64,000 bases of DNA from Cellulomonas sp. Leaf334 (GTDB lineage: Bacteria; Actinomycetota; Actinomycetes; Actinomycetales; Cellulomonadaceae), in NCBI RefSeq assembly GCF_001424195.1, contig NZ_LMOO01000007.1, forward strand, positions 248,313-312,312, given 5' to 3'. A model generated the notes under the pieces. It saw only the letters and a program-made list of their open reading frames with translations, was not told the origin of the DNA and ran no database searches. Of the stretch, positions 36,739 to 46,594 are shown piece by piece; the stretch's first letter is position 1; each line of letters starts with the position of its first letter. The position numbers and the translations under genes are program-made.

Positions 36739-37320
36739 TCAAGGGGTGGACGGCGCGTGAACGGGCGCCGGGTCCATGTCGAAGGCCGGGAGTCCGTCGA
36801 TGCTGACCCGGTTCTTCAGCCGTCGGTAGTCCGCCTGCCCGTCGAGCCCCTTGCGCTCCATGTGCTGCGGCAGCAGGTCCCGCTCCCCCACCAGCTCCAT
36901 CCGCGGCACCGCGTAGCCGCACGAGTCCGACACGCGGTCCACCTCCACCACGATGACCGCGCGCGCGCCGCGCGTCTCCGGGAACAGCGCAGCGAGCTCG
37001 GCGAAGCCCTCGTCGTACAGCGTCACGAACCGGCCGCGGCCGTACAGCCGGACGATGTTGGGCGGACCCTCGAACGCGCAGAACATGAGCGTGATCCGGC
37101 CGTTGTCGCGCAGGTGCGCGATGGTCTCGGCGCCGCTGGCGGTCAGGTCGAGGTAGGCGACCGTGTGCTCGTCGAGCACCGCGAACGACCCGGCGATGCC
37201 CTTGGGCGACAGGTTCACGTGCCCGTCGGGGCCGCTCGGGGCCGTCGCGACGAAGAACATCGGCTGCGCCTCGACGAACGCCCGCAGCCGGCCGTCGATC
37301 TTCTCGTGCACCTTGCCCAT
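36739..37320 (-). CDS. Pyridoxamine 5'-phosphate oxidase family protein (FMN-binding split barrel)
   Basis: 193 residues. The split-barrel core is PMFFVATAPSGPDGHVNLSPKGIAGSFAVLDEHTVAYLDLTASGAETIAHLRDNGRITLMFCAFEG, followed by IVRLYGRGRFV. A C-terminal extension contains DSCGYAVPRMELVGERD. Such PPOX-like proteins bind FMN or F420; the substrate is unknown. ATG 37320 with GGAGAGG upstream; the longer upstream frame lacks support. Confidence 0.85.
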   Translation of the reverse strand: MGKVHEKIDGRLRAFVEAQPMFFVATAPSGPDGHVNLSPKGIAGSFAVLDEHTVAYLDLTASGAETIAHLRDNGRITLMFCAFEGPPNIVRLYGRGRFVTLYDEGFAELAALFPETRGARAVIVVEVDRVSDSCGYAVPRMELVGERDLLPQHMERKGLDGQADYRRLKNRVSIDGLPAFDMDPAPVHAPSTP

Positions 37321-37468
37321 GGTCCGACCACCTCTCCGCGACGACCCTAGCCAACCGACCGCGCACGGCCCCGCCGGTCTCGCCCTCCGGTCGTCCAGGC
37401 GTCCGGAGGGGGCACACCACCGTGTGCACGCGTGGGTGTGCCCCACCGACACGGGAAGGAGACATACC

Positions 37469-37474
37469 TACCGT
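37469..37474 (+). promoter_or_regulatory. -10 hexamer TACCGT, leaderless geometry
   Basis: TACCGT ends 8 nt before ATG 37483. Confidence 0.5.
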
Positions 37475-37482
37475 TGTCGGAC

Positions 37483-38274
37483 ATGACGACCCTCTCGACC
37501 GAGACTCCGCCGAGCCCGCCCGCGCGGCCGTCCCGTCCGTCCAGGTCCGCCCGACGACGGCGCCGGGTCACGGCTCGCACGGGCTGGTTCGCGGTGCTGC
37601 TCACGTCGCTGACGATCGTCGCGTACTCGGCGGTGCCCTACCTGATGGGCTCGCTCGAGCAGCTCGACCCCGACCGGGCGCCCCTCGCCCCCGCGTACGC
37701 GCAGACCCCGACCGTCGTGCAGGTCGCGCTCGTCGTCCACATCGTCGGGGCAGCCGTCGCGCTGTTCGTCGGGCCCTTCCAGTTCTGGGCGGCGTCGCGT
37801 CGCCGGTTCCCGGGCCTGCACCGGTGGCTGGGCCGCACGTACCTCGCCGGCGTCTGGGTGGGCGGGGTCGCGTCCCTGGTCATGGCTCCCTACAACACGG
37901 CAGGCATGATCGGGTTCCTCGGGTTCGGGACGCTCGGCGCGCTCTGGGTCTGGACGGGCTGGCGTGCCTACCGGGCGATCCGGACCGGGGACGTGCGGTC
38001 GCACCAGGCGTGGATGATCCGGAACTTCTCGCTCACGTTCGGGGCGGTCATGCTGCGTACGTGGACCGGGACGCTCGTCGCCGCGCAGGCGTTCGCCGCC
38101 GGCGACGCGTTCGACTTCGACGCGGCCTTCGAGAACGCGTACGACGCGGTCACGTTCCTGGCGTGGGTGCCGAACCTCGTCATCGCCGAGTGGATGGTCC
38201 GGCGGCGAGGGCTGCCGACGCTCCGGATCGTCGACCCGGTGGCACGGGCAGCTCAGTCGGACGAGCGGCGGTAG
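37483..38274 (+). CDS. DUF2306-family membrane protein
   Basis: 263 residues with an Arg/Pro/Ser-rich cytoplasmic N-terminus and about seven hydrophobic helices. The DUF2306 landmarks are LVVHIVGAAVALFVGPFQFW...RFPGLHRWLGRTYLAGVWVGG and DVRSHQAWMIRNFSLTFGAVMLRTW, with conserved His residues that could ligate a cofactor. Function is unknown. It overlaps the convergent GH13 gene by 22 nt at the 3' end. Confidence 0.8.
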   Translation: MTTLSTETPPSPPARPSRPSRSARRRRRVTARTGWFAVLLTSLTIVAYSAVPYLMGSLEQLDPDRAPLAPAYAQTPTVVQVALVVHIVGAAVALFVGPFQFWAASRRRFPGLHRWLGRTYLAGVWVGGVASLVMAPYNTAGMIGFLGFGTLGALWVWTGWRAYRAIRTGDVRSHQAWMIRNFSLTFGAVMLRTWTGTLVAAQAFAAGDAFDFDAAFENAYDAVTFLAWVPNLVIAEWMVRRRGLPTLRIVDPVARAAQSDERR

Positions 38275-39950
38275 ACCCGCGCCTCCCACGGGCGCAAGGC
38301 CGGTCCGGCCGGGTCTGCGTAGTTGCCGATCACCAGCTCGCCCGGAGCGCGGTCCAGTCCGACCTCCTGCTCGTCGCGCGAGAAGTTGCCCAGGACCGTC
38401 AGCGTCACGTCACCGAGCCGACGGGTGAACGCGTACACGTGCTCGTGGTCGGGCAGGAGCATCGTGAAGTCGCCGAGCGCGACCACCGGATCGGCGTGCC
38501 GGAGCGCGATCAGCGTGCGGTAGTAGTGGAAGACCGACCCCGGATCAGCGCGTTCCGCCGCGGCGTTCACGGACGGGTAGTTGGCGTTCACCTCGATCCA
38601 GGGCGTGCCCGTGGTGAACCCGGCGTGCGGGGAGTCGTCCCACTGCATCGGGGTGCGGGCGTTGTCCCGCCCCATCGCGGCGATGCCCGCCAGCAGGTCC
38701 TCGTCGGAGCCGGTGCCGACGGACCGCGCGACCGCCACGTGGTTGAGCGTCTCGATGTCCCGGTACTGGTCGAACCGCGTGAAGTGCGCGTTCGTCATCC
38801 CGAGCTCCTCGCCCTGGTAGACGTACGGCGTGCCACGGTGCAGGTGCAGGACCGTGGCCAGCATGGTCGCCGACTCCCGTCGGAACGCACCGTCGTCGCC
38901 GAACCGGGAGACGACCCGCGGCTGGTCGTGGTTGTCCCAGTAGAGGCTGTTCCAGCCGACGTCGGCCAGGCCCGCCTGCCAGCGACCGAACGACGCCTTC
39001 AGGTCGAGGAGCCGCAGCGGCCGGACGTCGAACTTGCCGCCCGGGCCGTGGTCGAGCCCGACGTGCTCGAACTGGAACACCATGTCGACCTCGGCGCGCG
39101 CCGGGTCCGTGAAGTCGCGCGCCTGCTCGACAGTGACGCCCGGCATCTCCCCCACGGTCAGCAGACGCTCGGGACGGTCCGCGAAGACCTCCTCGTGCAT
39201 CTCGGCGAGGAACTCGTGGATGCGCGGTCCGCACACGTAGGACGCGGAGCCGTCCGCGAGCAGGCCGCCCGTGACCACCCCGTCGGGGAGGTTCGTGTCC
39301 TTGGAGATGAGGTTGATGACGTCCATGCGGAAGCCGTCGACACCGCGGTCCAGCCACCAGCGCATCATCGTGTAGACCGCGTCGCGGACCCGCGGGTTCT
39401 CCCAGTTCAGGTCCGGCTGCTTGCGGCTGAACAGGTGCAGGAAGTACTCGCCGGAGCGCTCGTCGTGCTCCCAGACGGGCCCGCCGAAGAACGAGCCCCA
39501 GTTGGTCGGCTCCGCGCCCGGGGCGCCGGCCGCCATCCCGTCGCGCGGTGGGCGCCACCAGTACCAGTCCCGCTTCGGGCTCGAGGGGTCCCGGGACTCG
39601 ACGAACCACGGGTGCTCGTCGGACGTGTGGTTGACGACGAGGTCCATGACCAGCTTCATGCCCCGCGCGTGCAGCGCCGCGACCAGCTCGTCGAGGTCGT
39701 CCAGGGTGCCGAACACCGGGTCGACCGCCTGGTAGTCGCTGATGTCGTAGCCGTTGTCGTCCTGCGGGGAGGCGTAGATCGGCGACAGCCAGACCACGTC
39801 GACCCCCAGCTCGGCCAGGTGGTCGAGCCGTCCCAGGATGCCCCGCAGGTCACCGATGCCGTCCCCGTCGGAGTCCGCGAACGAGCGCGGGTACACCTGG
39901 TAGACGACGGCCCGCGTCCACCAGGGGGCGTCCTGCGGCGTCCAGGTCAT
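38253..39950 (-). CDS. GH13 alpha-glucosidase (oligo-1,6-glucosidase type)
   Basis: 565-residue cytoplasmic glycoside hydrolase of family 13. GIGDLRGILGRLDHLAELGVDVVWLSPIY and DLVVNHTSDEHPWF are the early conserved regions; GFRMDVINLI holds the nucleophile Asp, LTVGEMPG the acid/base Glu and NHDQPR the third Asp. It would split alpha-linked glucose, for example sucrose or maltose from raffinose-type sugars. Its ATG overlaps the stop of the ROK regulator gene by 4 nt, so it belongs to the alpha-galactoside locus. Confidence 0.92.
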   Translation of the reverse strand: MTWTPQDAPWWTRAVVYQVYPRSFADSDGDGIGDLRGILGRLDHLAELGVDVVWLSPIYASPQDDNGYDISDYQAVDPVFGTLDDLDELVAALHARGMKLVMDLVVNHTSDEHPWFVESRDPSSPKRDWYWWRPPRDGMAAGAPGAEPTNWGSFFGGPVWEHDERSGEYFLHLFSRKQPDLNWENPRVRDAVYTMMRWWLDRGVDGFRMDVINLISKDTNLPDGVVTGGLLADGSASYVCGPRIHEFLAEMHEEVFADRPERLLTVGEMPGVTVEQARDFTDPARAEVDMVFQFEHVGLDHGPGGKFDVRPLRLLDLKASFGRWQAGLADVGWNSLYWDNHDQPRVVSRFGDDGAFRRESATMLATVLHLHRGTPYVYQGEELGMTNAHFTRFDQYRDIETLNHVAVARSVGTGSDEDLLAGIAAMGRDNARTPMQWDDSPHAGFTTGTPWIEVNANYPSVNAAAERADPGSVFHYYRTLIALRHADPVVALGDFTMLLPDHEHVYAFTRRLGDVTLTVLGNFSRDEQEVGLDRAPGELVIGNYADPAGPALRPWEARVYRRSSD

Positions 39951-41104
39951 GCGAGGGCTCCTCTCGTGGGCAGCAGCTCCTGTTCCCCACGATGGAGGTC
40001 GATGCGGTCGACGGCATCCTGGATCGCGATCGTGGCCGCTCCGCGGGCCCAGGCGGAGAAACCGGACTCGTCGACGAACAGCCGGACGGGCTCGGCGCGC
40101 GGGTCCCGGTCGGCGGCGATGGCCGCCCGCACCCGCTCCTCGGCGAGCGGGAACAGCCCGATGCCCTCGCCCGCGAGCACGGCCGCGGGCTGCAGGGTCA
40201 GGTTGACCGCCATCGCGACGAGCCGCCCGAGGGCGGTCGCGGCCTCGTCGACCACCGTCGCGGCCGCCGGGTCGCCCGCGGCCGCGAGCCGCAGGACCTC
40301 GGCGTGGTCGACCGGTCGCTGCAGCGCCGCCGACACCTGGGCCGCGATCGAGCCCGAGGTCAGCATGGCCTCCGCGCACCCGCGGTGGCCGGCGTGGCAG
40401 ACCGGGCCGGTGGTGCCGAGCGGGATGTGCCCGCCCAGCCCGACGCCCGCCTCGCGGGAGTGCACGACCTGGCCGTTCACGACGAGCGCGTACCCGATGC
40501 CGGCACCGATGGTGATGACGACGAACCCGGGGATGCCGCGGCCCAGCCCGAACCAGCGCTCGGCCTCGGCCAGCGCGACCAGGTCGTTCTCGAGCGACGC
40601 GGGGACGCCCAGCTCGGCCTCGACGAGCTGCGCGAAGGGCACGTCCGTCCAGTCGAGGAACGGGGCGAACTCCACGCGTCCGTCGCGGACGGCACCGCCG
40701 AGCGAGACGCCCACCCCCGCGATGCGGTCGACGCCGAGCGCGCGGACGGCGTCGGCGATCTCGGTGGCGACCCCCGCCGGGTCGCGACGGTGCAGCGGGA
40801 CCTCCTGGTAGGCCAGCAGCTCGGCGCGCACGTCGGTGGCGACGACGTGGAGCGCCTCCCCCGTGATCTTGACCCCGGCGAAGTGCGCCAGCCCGGGCCG
40901 GACGTCGAGGGGGCGGACGGGGCGACCGACGGACCCGTCGGACCGGTCGTCGAGCTCGACCAGCAGGCCGCGGTCGAGGAACGGCTTGGCCAGCCGCGTG
41001 AGGCTCGGCGGGGACAGCCCGAGCCTGCTCGTCAGCTCGCTGCGCGAGATCGGCCCGTGGATGAGCACGGCGCGCGCGAGGGCTCTCTCGCTGTCGCTCA
41101 GCAT
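39947..41104 (-). CDS. ROK-family transcriptional regulator
   Basis: 385 residues from ATG 41104. The N-terminal winged HTH is ALARAVLIHGPISRSELTSRLGLSPPSLTRLAKPFLDRGLL. The sugar-kinase-like ROK domain follows with GVGVSLGGAV, FVVITIGAGIGYALVVNGQ and the zinc-type motif CHAGHRGCAEAMLTSG. It probably represses the divergent alpha-galactosidase/ABC operon and its own downstream GH13 gene. GTG 41161 would add 19 residues. Confidence 0.88.
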   Translation of the reverse strand: MLSDSERALARAVLIHGPISRSELTSRLGLSPPSLTRLAKPFLDRGLLVELDDRSDGSVGRPVRPLDVRPGLAHFAGVKITGEALHVVATDVRAELLAYQEVPLHRRDPAGVATEIADAVRALGVDRIAGVGVSLGGAVRDGRVEFAPFLDWTDVPFAQLVEAELGVPASLENDLVALAEAERWFGLGRGIPGFVVITIGAGIGYALVVNGQVVHSREAGVGLGGHIPLGTTGPVCHAGHRGCAEAMLTSGSIAAQVSAALQRPVDHAEVLRLAAAGDPAAATVVDEAATALGRLVAMAVNLTLQPAAVLAGEGIGLFPLAEERVRAAIAADRDPRAEPVRLFVDESGFSAWARGAATIAIQDAVDRIDLHRGEQELLPTRGALA

Positions 41105-41216
41105 GTGCGTGACCGGTTCATTGGTTCCATCCTGGCACGAACATCGGCCCTTCGAGGGCACATTGCCTGATTCTCCCGTCTTGTGGCGCTCGTTACTTCC
41201 GTGTTAGAACTAAACC
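41105..41216. promoter_or_regulatory. Divergent control region between ROK regulator and alpha-galactosidase
   Basis: 112 bp between divergent genes. It contains TTAG-AA-CTAA (41204-41213), a small perfect inverted repeat covering the -10 position of the galactosidase gene, and a direct repeat of GGTTC near 41115-41130. These are candidate ROK operator parts; the assignment is tentative. Confidence 0.35.
41205..41210 (+). promoter_or_regulatory. -10-like TAGAAC of the alpha-galactosidase operon
   Basis: TAGAAC ends 6 nt before ATG 41217. It lies inside a small inverted repeat. Confidence 0.45.
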
Positions 41217-43376
41217 ATGCTCTCTCCCGACGAGATGGTCGCCCCCTCCTCAGCCCTGGCAGGACGGGTCCTGCACCTGCGCCGCGGCGGGACGAGCGTC
41301 GTCATCGACCTCGACGCCGTCCCGCACCCCGTGATCGTGCACTGGGGTGAGGAGCTCGCCGACTCCACCGACCTGACGCTCGCGAGCCTGGCCGTGGCGG
41401 CCCGTCCGCAGCGCGTCTCGGGCGGTCTGGACGAGCCGGCACGCGCCACGCTCGTCGCGACCCCCGCGGGCGGCTGGCTCGGCACCCCCGGGCTCGAGGG
41501 GCACCGCGACGGCGCCTCGTTCAGCGTCCGGCTGGAGCTCACCGACGTCGAGGCCGACGACCACCACGTCCGGCTGTCGCTGGTCGACCCCGAGGCCCGG
41601 CTGAGCGCGGAGCTGGAGATCGGCGTCGGAACCGCCGGTCTCCTACGGCAGCGGATCACGCTGCGCAACGACGGCGACTCGCGCTACACGCTCCAGCACC
41701 TGCACCTCGCGTTCCCCGTGCCGTGGGACGCGACCGAGCTCCTCGACACCACCGGACGTCACCTGCGCGAACGGACGCCGCAGCGGCACCCGTTCGGCTA
41801 CGGGACCTACCTGCGGGAGAGCCGCCGTGGCCGGCCCGGCGCCGACGCCACCCTCGTGCTGGCCGCGGGCCGGCCCGGGTTCGGCTTCGAGCGCGGTCGC
41901 GTGCACGCCGTCCACGTCGCGTGGAGCGGCAACCACCGGCTCGTCGCGGAGCGGTCCGTGTCGGGCGAGGCGTTCCTCGCCGGAGGCGAGCTGTTCGCGC
42001 CCGGAGAGGTCGTCCTCGCGCCCGGCTCGTCGATCACGTCACCCGAGGTGATCGGGTCCTGGGGCGACGGGCTGAACGAGCTCGCGCACCGCTTCCACGA
42101 CGAGTGGCGCAGCCGGCCGGCCCATCCTCGCCGCCCGCGTCCCATCACCCTGAACACGTGGGAGGCGGTCTACTTCGACCACTCGCTGGAACGGCTCACC
42201 TCGCTCGCGGACGCCGCGGCGACCGTCGGGGTCGAGCGGTTCGTCCTCGACGACGGCTGGTTCCTCGGACGTCGCGACGACACCGCCGGTCTCGGCGACT
42301 GGTACGTCGACCCGACGGTCTGGCCCGACGGCCTGCACCCGCTCGTCGACCACGTGCACGCCCGGGGCATGGAATTCGGGCTGTGGGTCGAGCCCGAGAT
42401 GGTCAACCCCGACAGCAACGTCGCACGGCGTCACCCGGACTGGATCCTGCGCGGTCGGATGGCGCTGCCACCCGCCGCCCGCCAGCAGCAGGTGCTCGAC
42501 CTCGCACACCCGGACGCGTACGCGTACGTGGCGAAGCGCTTGCACGCCTTGGTGGAGGAGTACCCGATCGCGTACCTCAAGTGGGACCACAACCGCGACC
42601 TGCTCGACGCGGGCAGCGGACCCGAGGGCGTCGCCCGGGTGCGCGAGCACACCCTCGCCCTCTACCGCCTGCTCGACGAGCTCAAGGCGGCACACCCCGA
42701 CCTGGAGATCGAGAGCTGCGCGTCCGGGGGCGCCCGCGTCGACCTCGGCATCCTGGCCCGCACCGACCGGATCTGGACCAGCGACACCCTCGACCCGCTC
42801 GAGCGCCTGGTGAACCAGCGGTACACGGCCCTCCTGGTGCCACCCGAGCTGATGGGCATGCACCTGACCAGCCCCGTCGTGCACTCGACCGGCCGGACCG
42901 TCGACCTCGACCTCAGCGCCGCCGTCGCGCTGCTCGGGCACGTCGGGATCGAGTGGGACCTCACCGCGACCGACGACGAGACCCGCCGCCGCATCGCCGC
43001 GTGGGTCGAGTACGCCAAGCGCATCCGCCCACTCGTGGCGACCGGTCGCACGGTCGACGTCGACGGCACCGAGCCCGGCATCGACGTGCGCGGCATCGTC
43101 GCGCGCGACGGCTCCTCGGCCGTGTTCACCCTCACGCAGACGGACACCACCGTCGCCTATCCCCCCGGACGGGTCCGGATCCCCGGGCTCGACGCCGGTC
43201 GGCAGTACCGGGTCCGGGTGGTCGGCAGCTCGACGAGCGCCGCCGCGCAGTCAGGTCTGCAATGGCAGGAGAACGGCATCACGCTGACGGGTCGCGAGCT
43301 CGACGCCGTCGGCCTCCGCCCTCCCGTCCAGTACCCCCAGAGATCCACCGTCATCGAGCTGATCGCCCAGAACTGA
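41217..43376 (+). CDS. GH36 alpha-galactosidase
   Basis: 719-residue retaining alpha-galactosidase. N-terminal beta-sandwich, then the (beta/alpha)8 barrel with LDDGWFLGRRDD, GLWVEPEMVNPDS, YLKWDHNRD (nucleophile Asp457) and ESCASGGARVDLGILARTDRIWTSDTLD (acid/base Asp523). It has no signal peptide, so it acts on imported oligosaccharides such as melibiose or raffinose. First gene of an operon with a binding protein and two permeases. Confidence 0.94.
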   Translation: MLSPDEMVAPSSALAGRVLHLRRGGTSVVIDLDAVPHPVIVHWGEELADSTDLTLASLAVAARPQRVSGGLDEPARATLVATPAGGWLGTPGLEGHRDGASFSVRLELTDVEADDHHVRLSLVDPEARLSAELEIGVGTAGLLRQRITLRNDGDSRYTLQHLHLAFPVPWDATELLDTTGRHLRERTPQRHPFGYGTYLRESRRGRPGADATLVLAAGRPGFGFERGRVHAVHVAWSGNHRLVAERSVSGEAFLAGGELFAPGEVVLAPGSSITSPEVIGSWGDGLNELAHRFHDEWRSRPAHPRRPRPITLNTWEAVYFDHSLERLTSLADAAATVGVERFVLDDGWFLGRRDDTAGLGDWYVDPTVWPDGLHPLVDHVHARGMEFGLWVEPEMVNPDSNVARRHPDWILRGRMALPPAARQQQVLDLAHPDAYAYVAKRLHALVEEYPIAYLKWDHNRDLLDAGSGPEGVARVREHTLALYRLLDELKAAHPDLEIESCASGGARVDLGILARTDRIWTSDTLDPLERLVNQRYTALLVPPELMGMHLTSPVVHSTGRTVDLDLSAAVALLGHVGIEWDLTATDDETRRRIAAWVEYAKRIRPLVATGRTVDVDGTEPGIDVRGIVARDGSSAVFTLTQTDTTVAYPPGRVRIPGLDAGRQYRVRVVGSSTSAAAQSGLQWQENGITLTGRELDAVGLRPPVQYPQRSTVIELIAQN

Positions 43377-43404
43377 GCACCACCCAGGCGCAAGGAGGCG
43401 CACG

Positions 43405-44691
43405 ATGAGAGACCGAATGACGCGACGAGGTCGCGTGGCAGCGGTCGGGGCGGTCGCCCTGCTGGCGGCCGTCGGCGGCTGTGCGAACGAACCATCCGAT
43501 GGCGTCACCACCCTGAACTTCTTCCAGTTCAAGGGGGAGGCGCTCGAGGACTTCACCGAGATCATCGCCGACTTCGAGGCGGAGAACCCGGACATCCGCG
43601 TCGTGCAGAACCAGGTCGCCGATGCGGACACGGCCATCCGGACGCTGCTGGTCAAGGACAAGGCGCCGGACGTCATCACGCTGAACGCGAGCGGCAACTT
43701 CGGCCGTCTCGCCCAGGCCGGGGTGTTCCACGACTTCTCCGACGAGCCCGTCCTCGAGACCATCAACCCGGCGGTGCAGGAGATCGTCGCGGACCTGGGC
43801 ACGTACGGCGACGAGGTGAACGGCCTCGGCTACGTCAACAACGCCAACGGGGTCATCTACAACCAGGACATCTTCGAGGCGCAGGGCCTGGAGGTCCCCG
43901 AGACGTGGGACGAGCTCATCGCCGTGTGCGACGCGCTCGAGGCCGCGGGGATCACGCCGTTCTACGGCACGCTGGCCGACTCGTGGACCGGGATGCCGTC
44001 GTGGAACGCGCTCGGGGCCTATCCCGCGATGGACGGCTTCTTCGAGAAGATGCGCGAGCAGGGCGAGGACACCGGACCCGACTCGGAGGTGTCGTTCGAG
44101 AAGAACTTCGCCGAGGCGATGGACCAGCAGTACCAGCTGTTCGAGTACATGCAGGACGGCTACCGCGGGGCGACCTACGACGACGGCAACGCCGCGTTCG
44201 CCAACGGGGACGTCGCGATGCTCCTGCAGGGCATCTGGGCGCTGAGCCCGATCAAGGGAGTCAACCCGGACATCCGGGCGGGCATCTTCCCGTACCCGGC
44301 CACGGACGACCCTGCCGACCGCGTGCTGGTCTCCGGTGTCGACGTCGTCGTGACCATGGCGAAGGACTCGCCGCGTCAAGAGGAGGCGCTGCGGTTCATC
44401 GACTACCTGTTCCAGAAGGACGTGATCGAGGAGTTCGCCGCCTCGCAGAACATGATCCCGTCCGTGGAGGGCTCCGAGCTGAGCGACGAGCCGGCGATCC
44501 AGTCGGTCGCGCCCTACTTCGACGAGGGCCGCATCGCCGGGTTCATCGACCACCAGATCCCGCCCAGCATCCCGCTCGCGGCGATCGACCAGCAGTTCCT
44601 GTTCAGCGGCGACGCCGACGCGGCGCTCGCCACCCTCGACAGCGAGTGGAGCAAGGTCGCCGCTCGCACCATCCCCGTGACGGGAGAATGA
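43405..44691 (+). CDS. ABC transporter sugar-binding lipoprotein (alpha-galactoside locus)
   Basis: 428-residue extracellular solute-binding protein of family 1. The lipobox VGGC places the lipid anchor at Cys26. The mature part has the usual two-lobe signature (TTLNFFQFKG, FAQAG-like GVFHDFSDEP, NGVIYNQDIFEAQGLEVPETWDEL). AGGAGG precedes the ATG at 43405. It delivers sugar to the two permeases encoded next; the permease start overlaps its stop. Confidence 0.9.
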   Translation: MRDRMTRRGRVAAVGAVALLAAVGGCANEPSDGVTTLNFFQFKGEALEDFTEIIADFEAENPDIRVVQNQVADADTAIRTLLVKDKAPDVITLNASGNFGRLAQAGVFHDFSDEPVLETINPAVQEIVADLGTYGDEVNGLGYVNNANGVIYNQDIFEAQGLEVPETWDELIAVCDALEAAGITPFYGTLADSWTGMPSWNALGAYPAMDGFFEKMREQGEDTGPDSEVSFEKNFAEAMDQQYQLFEYMQDGYRGATYDDGNAAFANGDVAMLLQGIWALSPIKGVNPDIRAGIFPYPATDDPADRVLVSGVDVVVTMAKDSPRQEEALRFIDYLFQKDVIEEFAASQNMIPSVEGSELSDEPAIQSVAPYFDEGRIAGFIDHQIPPSIPLAAIDQQFLFSGDADAALATLDSEWSKVAARTIPVTGE

Positions 44692-45629
44692 CGATGACGT
44701 CCTCCACCCAAGCACTGCCTGCGGCACGCGGCGCCGGCACTGCCGGTCCGCCCACGACACCGCGCCGCACCAAGGACCGCGCCCAACGCACGTTCTACTG
44801 GATGGTCTGGCCCGCGGTCATCGCGTTCTTCCTGTTCCACACCATCCCGGTGCTCGTCGGCATCTTCTACAGCTTCACCAACTACGCCGGCTACGGCGCG
44901 TGGAACTTCGTCGGGCTGTCCAACTACGCGAACCTGTTCAAGGACGACCGCATCCTGGCGGCCTACGGGTTCTCGTTCCTGTTCGCCATCGCGGCGACCG
45001 TGCTGACCAACGCGATCTCGCTGGCCATCGCGATGGGCCTGAACGCCAAGATCATGGCGCGCAACCTGTGGCGCGGCGTGTACTTCGTGCCCTACGTCCT
45101 GGCGGCGCTGGTCATCGGCTACGTCTTCCAGTTCCTCTTCTCCAGCTCGCTGCCGAAGATCCTGTCGGGCATCCCGCTCATCGCCGACAACATCCTCACC
45201 AACGAGACGTGGGCGTGGACCGCGATCGTCGCGCTCGCCGTCTGGCAGGCCTGCGCCTTCACGATCATCATCTACCTGTCCGGGCTGCAGACGATCCCGC
45301 GCGAGCTCTACGAGGCCGCGTCCCTGGACGGCGCCAAGCCCTGGCGGCAGTTCTCCTCGATCACCTTCCCGCTGATCAGCGCGTTCTTCACGATCAACGT
45401 CGTGCTGAGCCTCAAGGGCTTCCTGCAGGTCTTCGACCAGATCGTCGCCCTGACGAACGGTGGTCCGGGCACGGCGACCGAGTCCGTGACCCTGCTCATC
45501 TTCCGCGGCGGGTTCTCCGGCGGGGAGTTCGCCTACCAGTCGGCGAACGCGGTGATCTTCTTCATCGTCATCACCATCGTCTCGTTGTTCCAGTTCAAGG
45601 TCCTTCAGCGCAGAGAGGCGGACTTCTGA
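44688..45629 (+). CDS. ABC sugar transporter permease (MalF-like)
   Basis: 313 residues with six hydrophobic helices. The cytoplasmic EAA loop is ELYEAASLDGAKPWRQFSSITFPLI, and LTNGGPGTATESVTLLI is typical of the MalF/LacF type. ATG 44688 overlaps the binding-protein stop (ATGA); ATG 44694 is an alternative start. No ATPase gene lies nearby. Confidence 0.92.
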   Translation: MTMTSSTQALPAARGAGTAGPPTTPRRTKDRAQRTFYWMVWPAVIAFFLFHTIPVLVGIFYSFTNYAGYGAWNFVGLSNYANLFKDDRILAAYGFSFLFAIAATVLTNAISLAIAMGLNAKIMARNLWRGVYFVPYVLAALVIGYVFQFLFSSSLPKILSGIPLIADNILTNETWAWTAIVALAVWQACAFTIIIYLSGLQTIPRELYEAASLDGAKPWRQFSSITFPLISAFFTINVVLSLKGFLQVFDQIVALTNGGPGTATESVTLLIFRGGFSGGEFAYQSANAVIFFIVITIVSLFQFKVLQRREADF

Positions 45630-46537
45630 TGACCACCGCAGGAACCGCGCTCGGCCAGGCCGAGGCCGTCCTTCCCGAACCTCGGCGGCGCCGCACCAAG
45701 AACGTCGCCGACGACGACTCCCGCAAGATCAACTGGTGGGTGACCGCACTGATCGCGGTGTGCTCGCTGACGATCCTGATCCCGCTGTACCTGGCCGTCG
45801 TCGTGGCCCTGAAGACTCCCGACCAGCTCGCCGCCGGCACCGGCTTCGAGTGGCCGAACCCCGTCCGCTGGGAGAACTTCGCGGAGGCGTGGGAGCGGAC
45901 GAGCTTCCCGCAGGCCCTCATGAACACCGCGATGATCACCGTCGGGGCGGTCGTCCTGACGCTGCTGACCAGCTCGGTCGTCGCCTACGGCATCGCGCGG
46001 AACATCCACCGGCCGTTCTTCAAGGGCGTCTTCTTCTACCTGCTGGCCGCCCTGTTCATCCCGTTCCCGATCATCATGCTGCCGCTCGTGAAGCAGACGT
46101 CGCTCCTGGGGCTCGACAACCAGGCGGGCATGATCATGCTGTACACGATCTACGGGTTGTCGCTGAACATCTTCATCTACACCGCCTACATCCGCTCGAT
46201 CCCGATGGAGCTCGAGGAGGCGGCACGGGTCGACGGCGCGTCGACGTGGCGGGTGTTCCGGCAGATCATCTTCCCGCTGCTGACCCCGATGAACGCGACG
46301 GTCGGCATCCTCACCTGCGTGTGGGCGTGGAACGACTTCATCATGCCGCTCGTGGTGCTGACCGACCCCGGCGCGCGGACGCTGCCGCTCGCGCAGTTCG
46401 TGTTCCAGGGCCAGTTCAACACCGACTACACGGTGGCGTTCGCGTCCTACCTCATGGCGATGGCGCCGCTGCTGGTCGTCTACATCTTCAGCCAGCGCTG
46501 GGTCATCTCCGGGGTCACCCGGGGGTCGATCAAGTAG
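45629..46537 (+). CDS. ABC sugar transporter permease (MalG-like)
   Basis: 302 residues with six helices. The EAA loop is MELEEAARVDGASTWRVFRQIIFPLLTP, and VWAWNDFIMPLVVL is the usual C-terminal segment of the MalG/AraQ type. Its ATG shares a base with the stop of the preceding permease gene. Last gene of the operon, closed by a strong hairpin. Confidence 0.92.
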   Translation: MTTAGTALGQAEAVLPEPRRRRTKNVADDDSRKINWWVTALIAVCSLTILIPLYLAVVVALKTPDQLAAGTGFEWPNPVRWENFAEAWERTSFPQALMNTAMITVGAVVLTLLTSSVVAYGIARNIHRPFFKGVFFYLLAALFIPFPIIMLPLVKQTSLLGLDNQAGMIMLYTIYGLSLNIFIYTAYIRSIPMELEEAARVDGASTWRVFRQIIFPLLTPMNATVGILTCVWAWNDFIMPLVVLTDPGARTLPLAQFVFQGQFNTDYTVAFASYLMAMAPLLVVYIFSQRWVISGVTRGSIK

Positions 46538-46554
46538 TCGACGGCGGGACGGCG

Positions 46555-46584
46555 ACGGCCCGGCTCCCTCGGGGGCCGGGCCGT
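46555..46584. terminator. Bidirectional terminator hairpin between ABC operon and ilvD
   Basis: Perfect 10-bp stem (ACGGCCCGGC, 46555-46564 with 46575-46584) around a 10-nt loop. It serves the convergent permease and ilvD genes. Confidence 0.7.
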
Positions 46585-46594
46585 TCGACGTCGC

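Noticed and set aside
37447..37474. Possible second SigR-type promoter before the DUF2306 gene (GGGAAG ... GTTG).
   Set aside because: The spacing between the GGAA and GTT elements is only about 14 nt, too short for the SigR class, and a TACCGT -10 box explains the start better.
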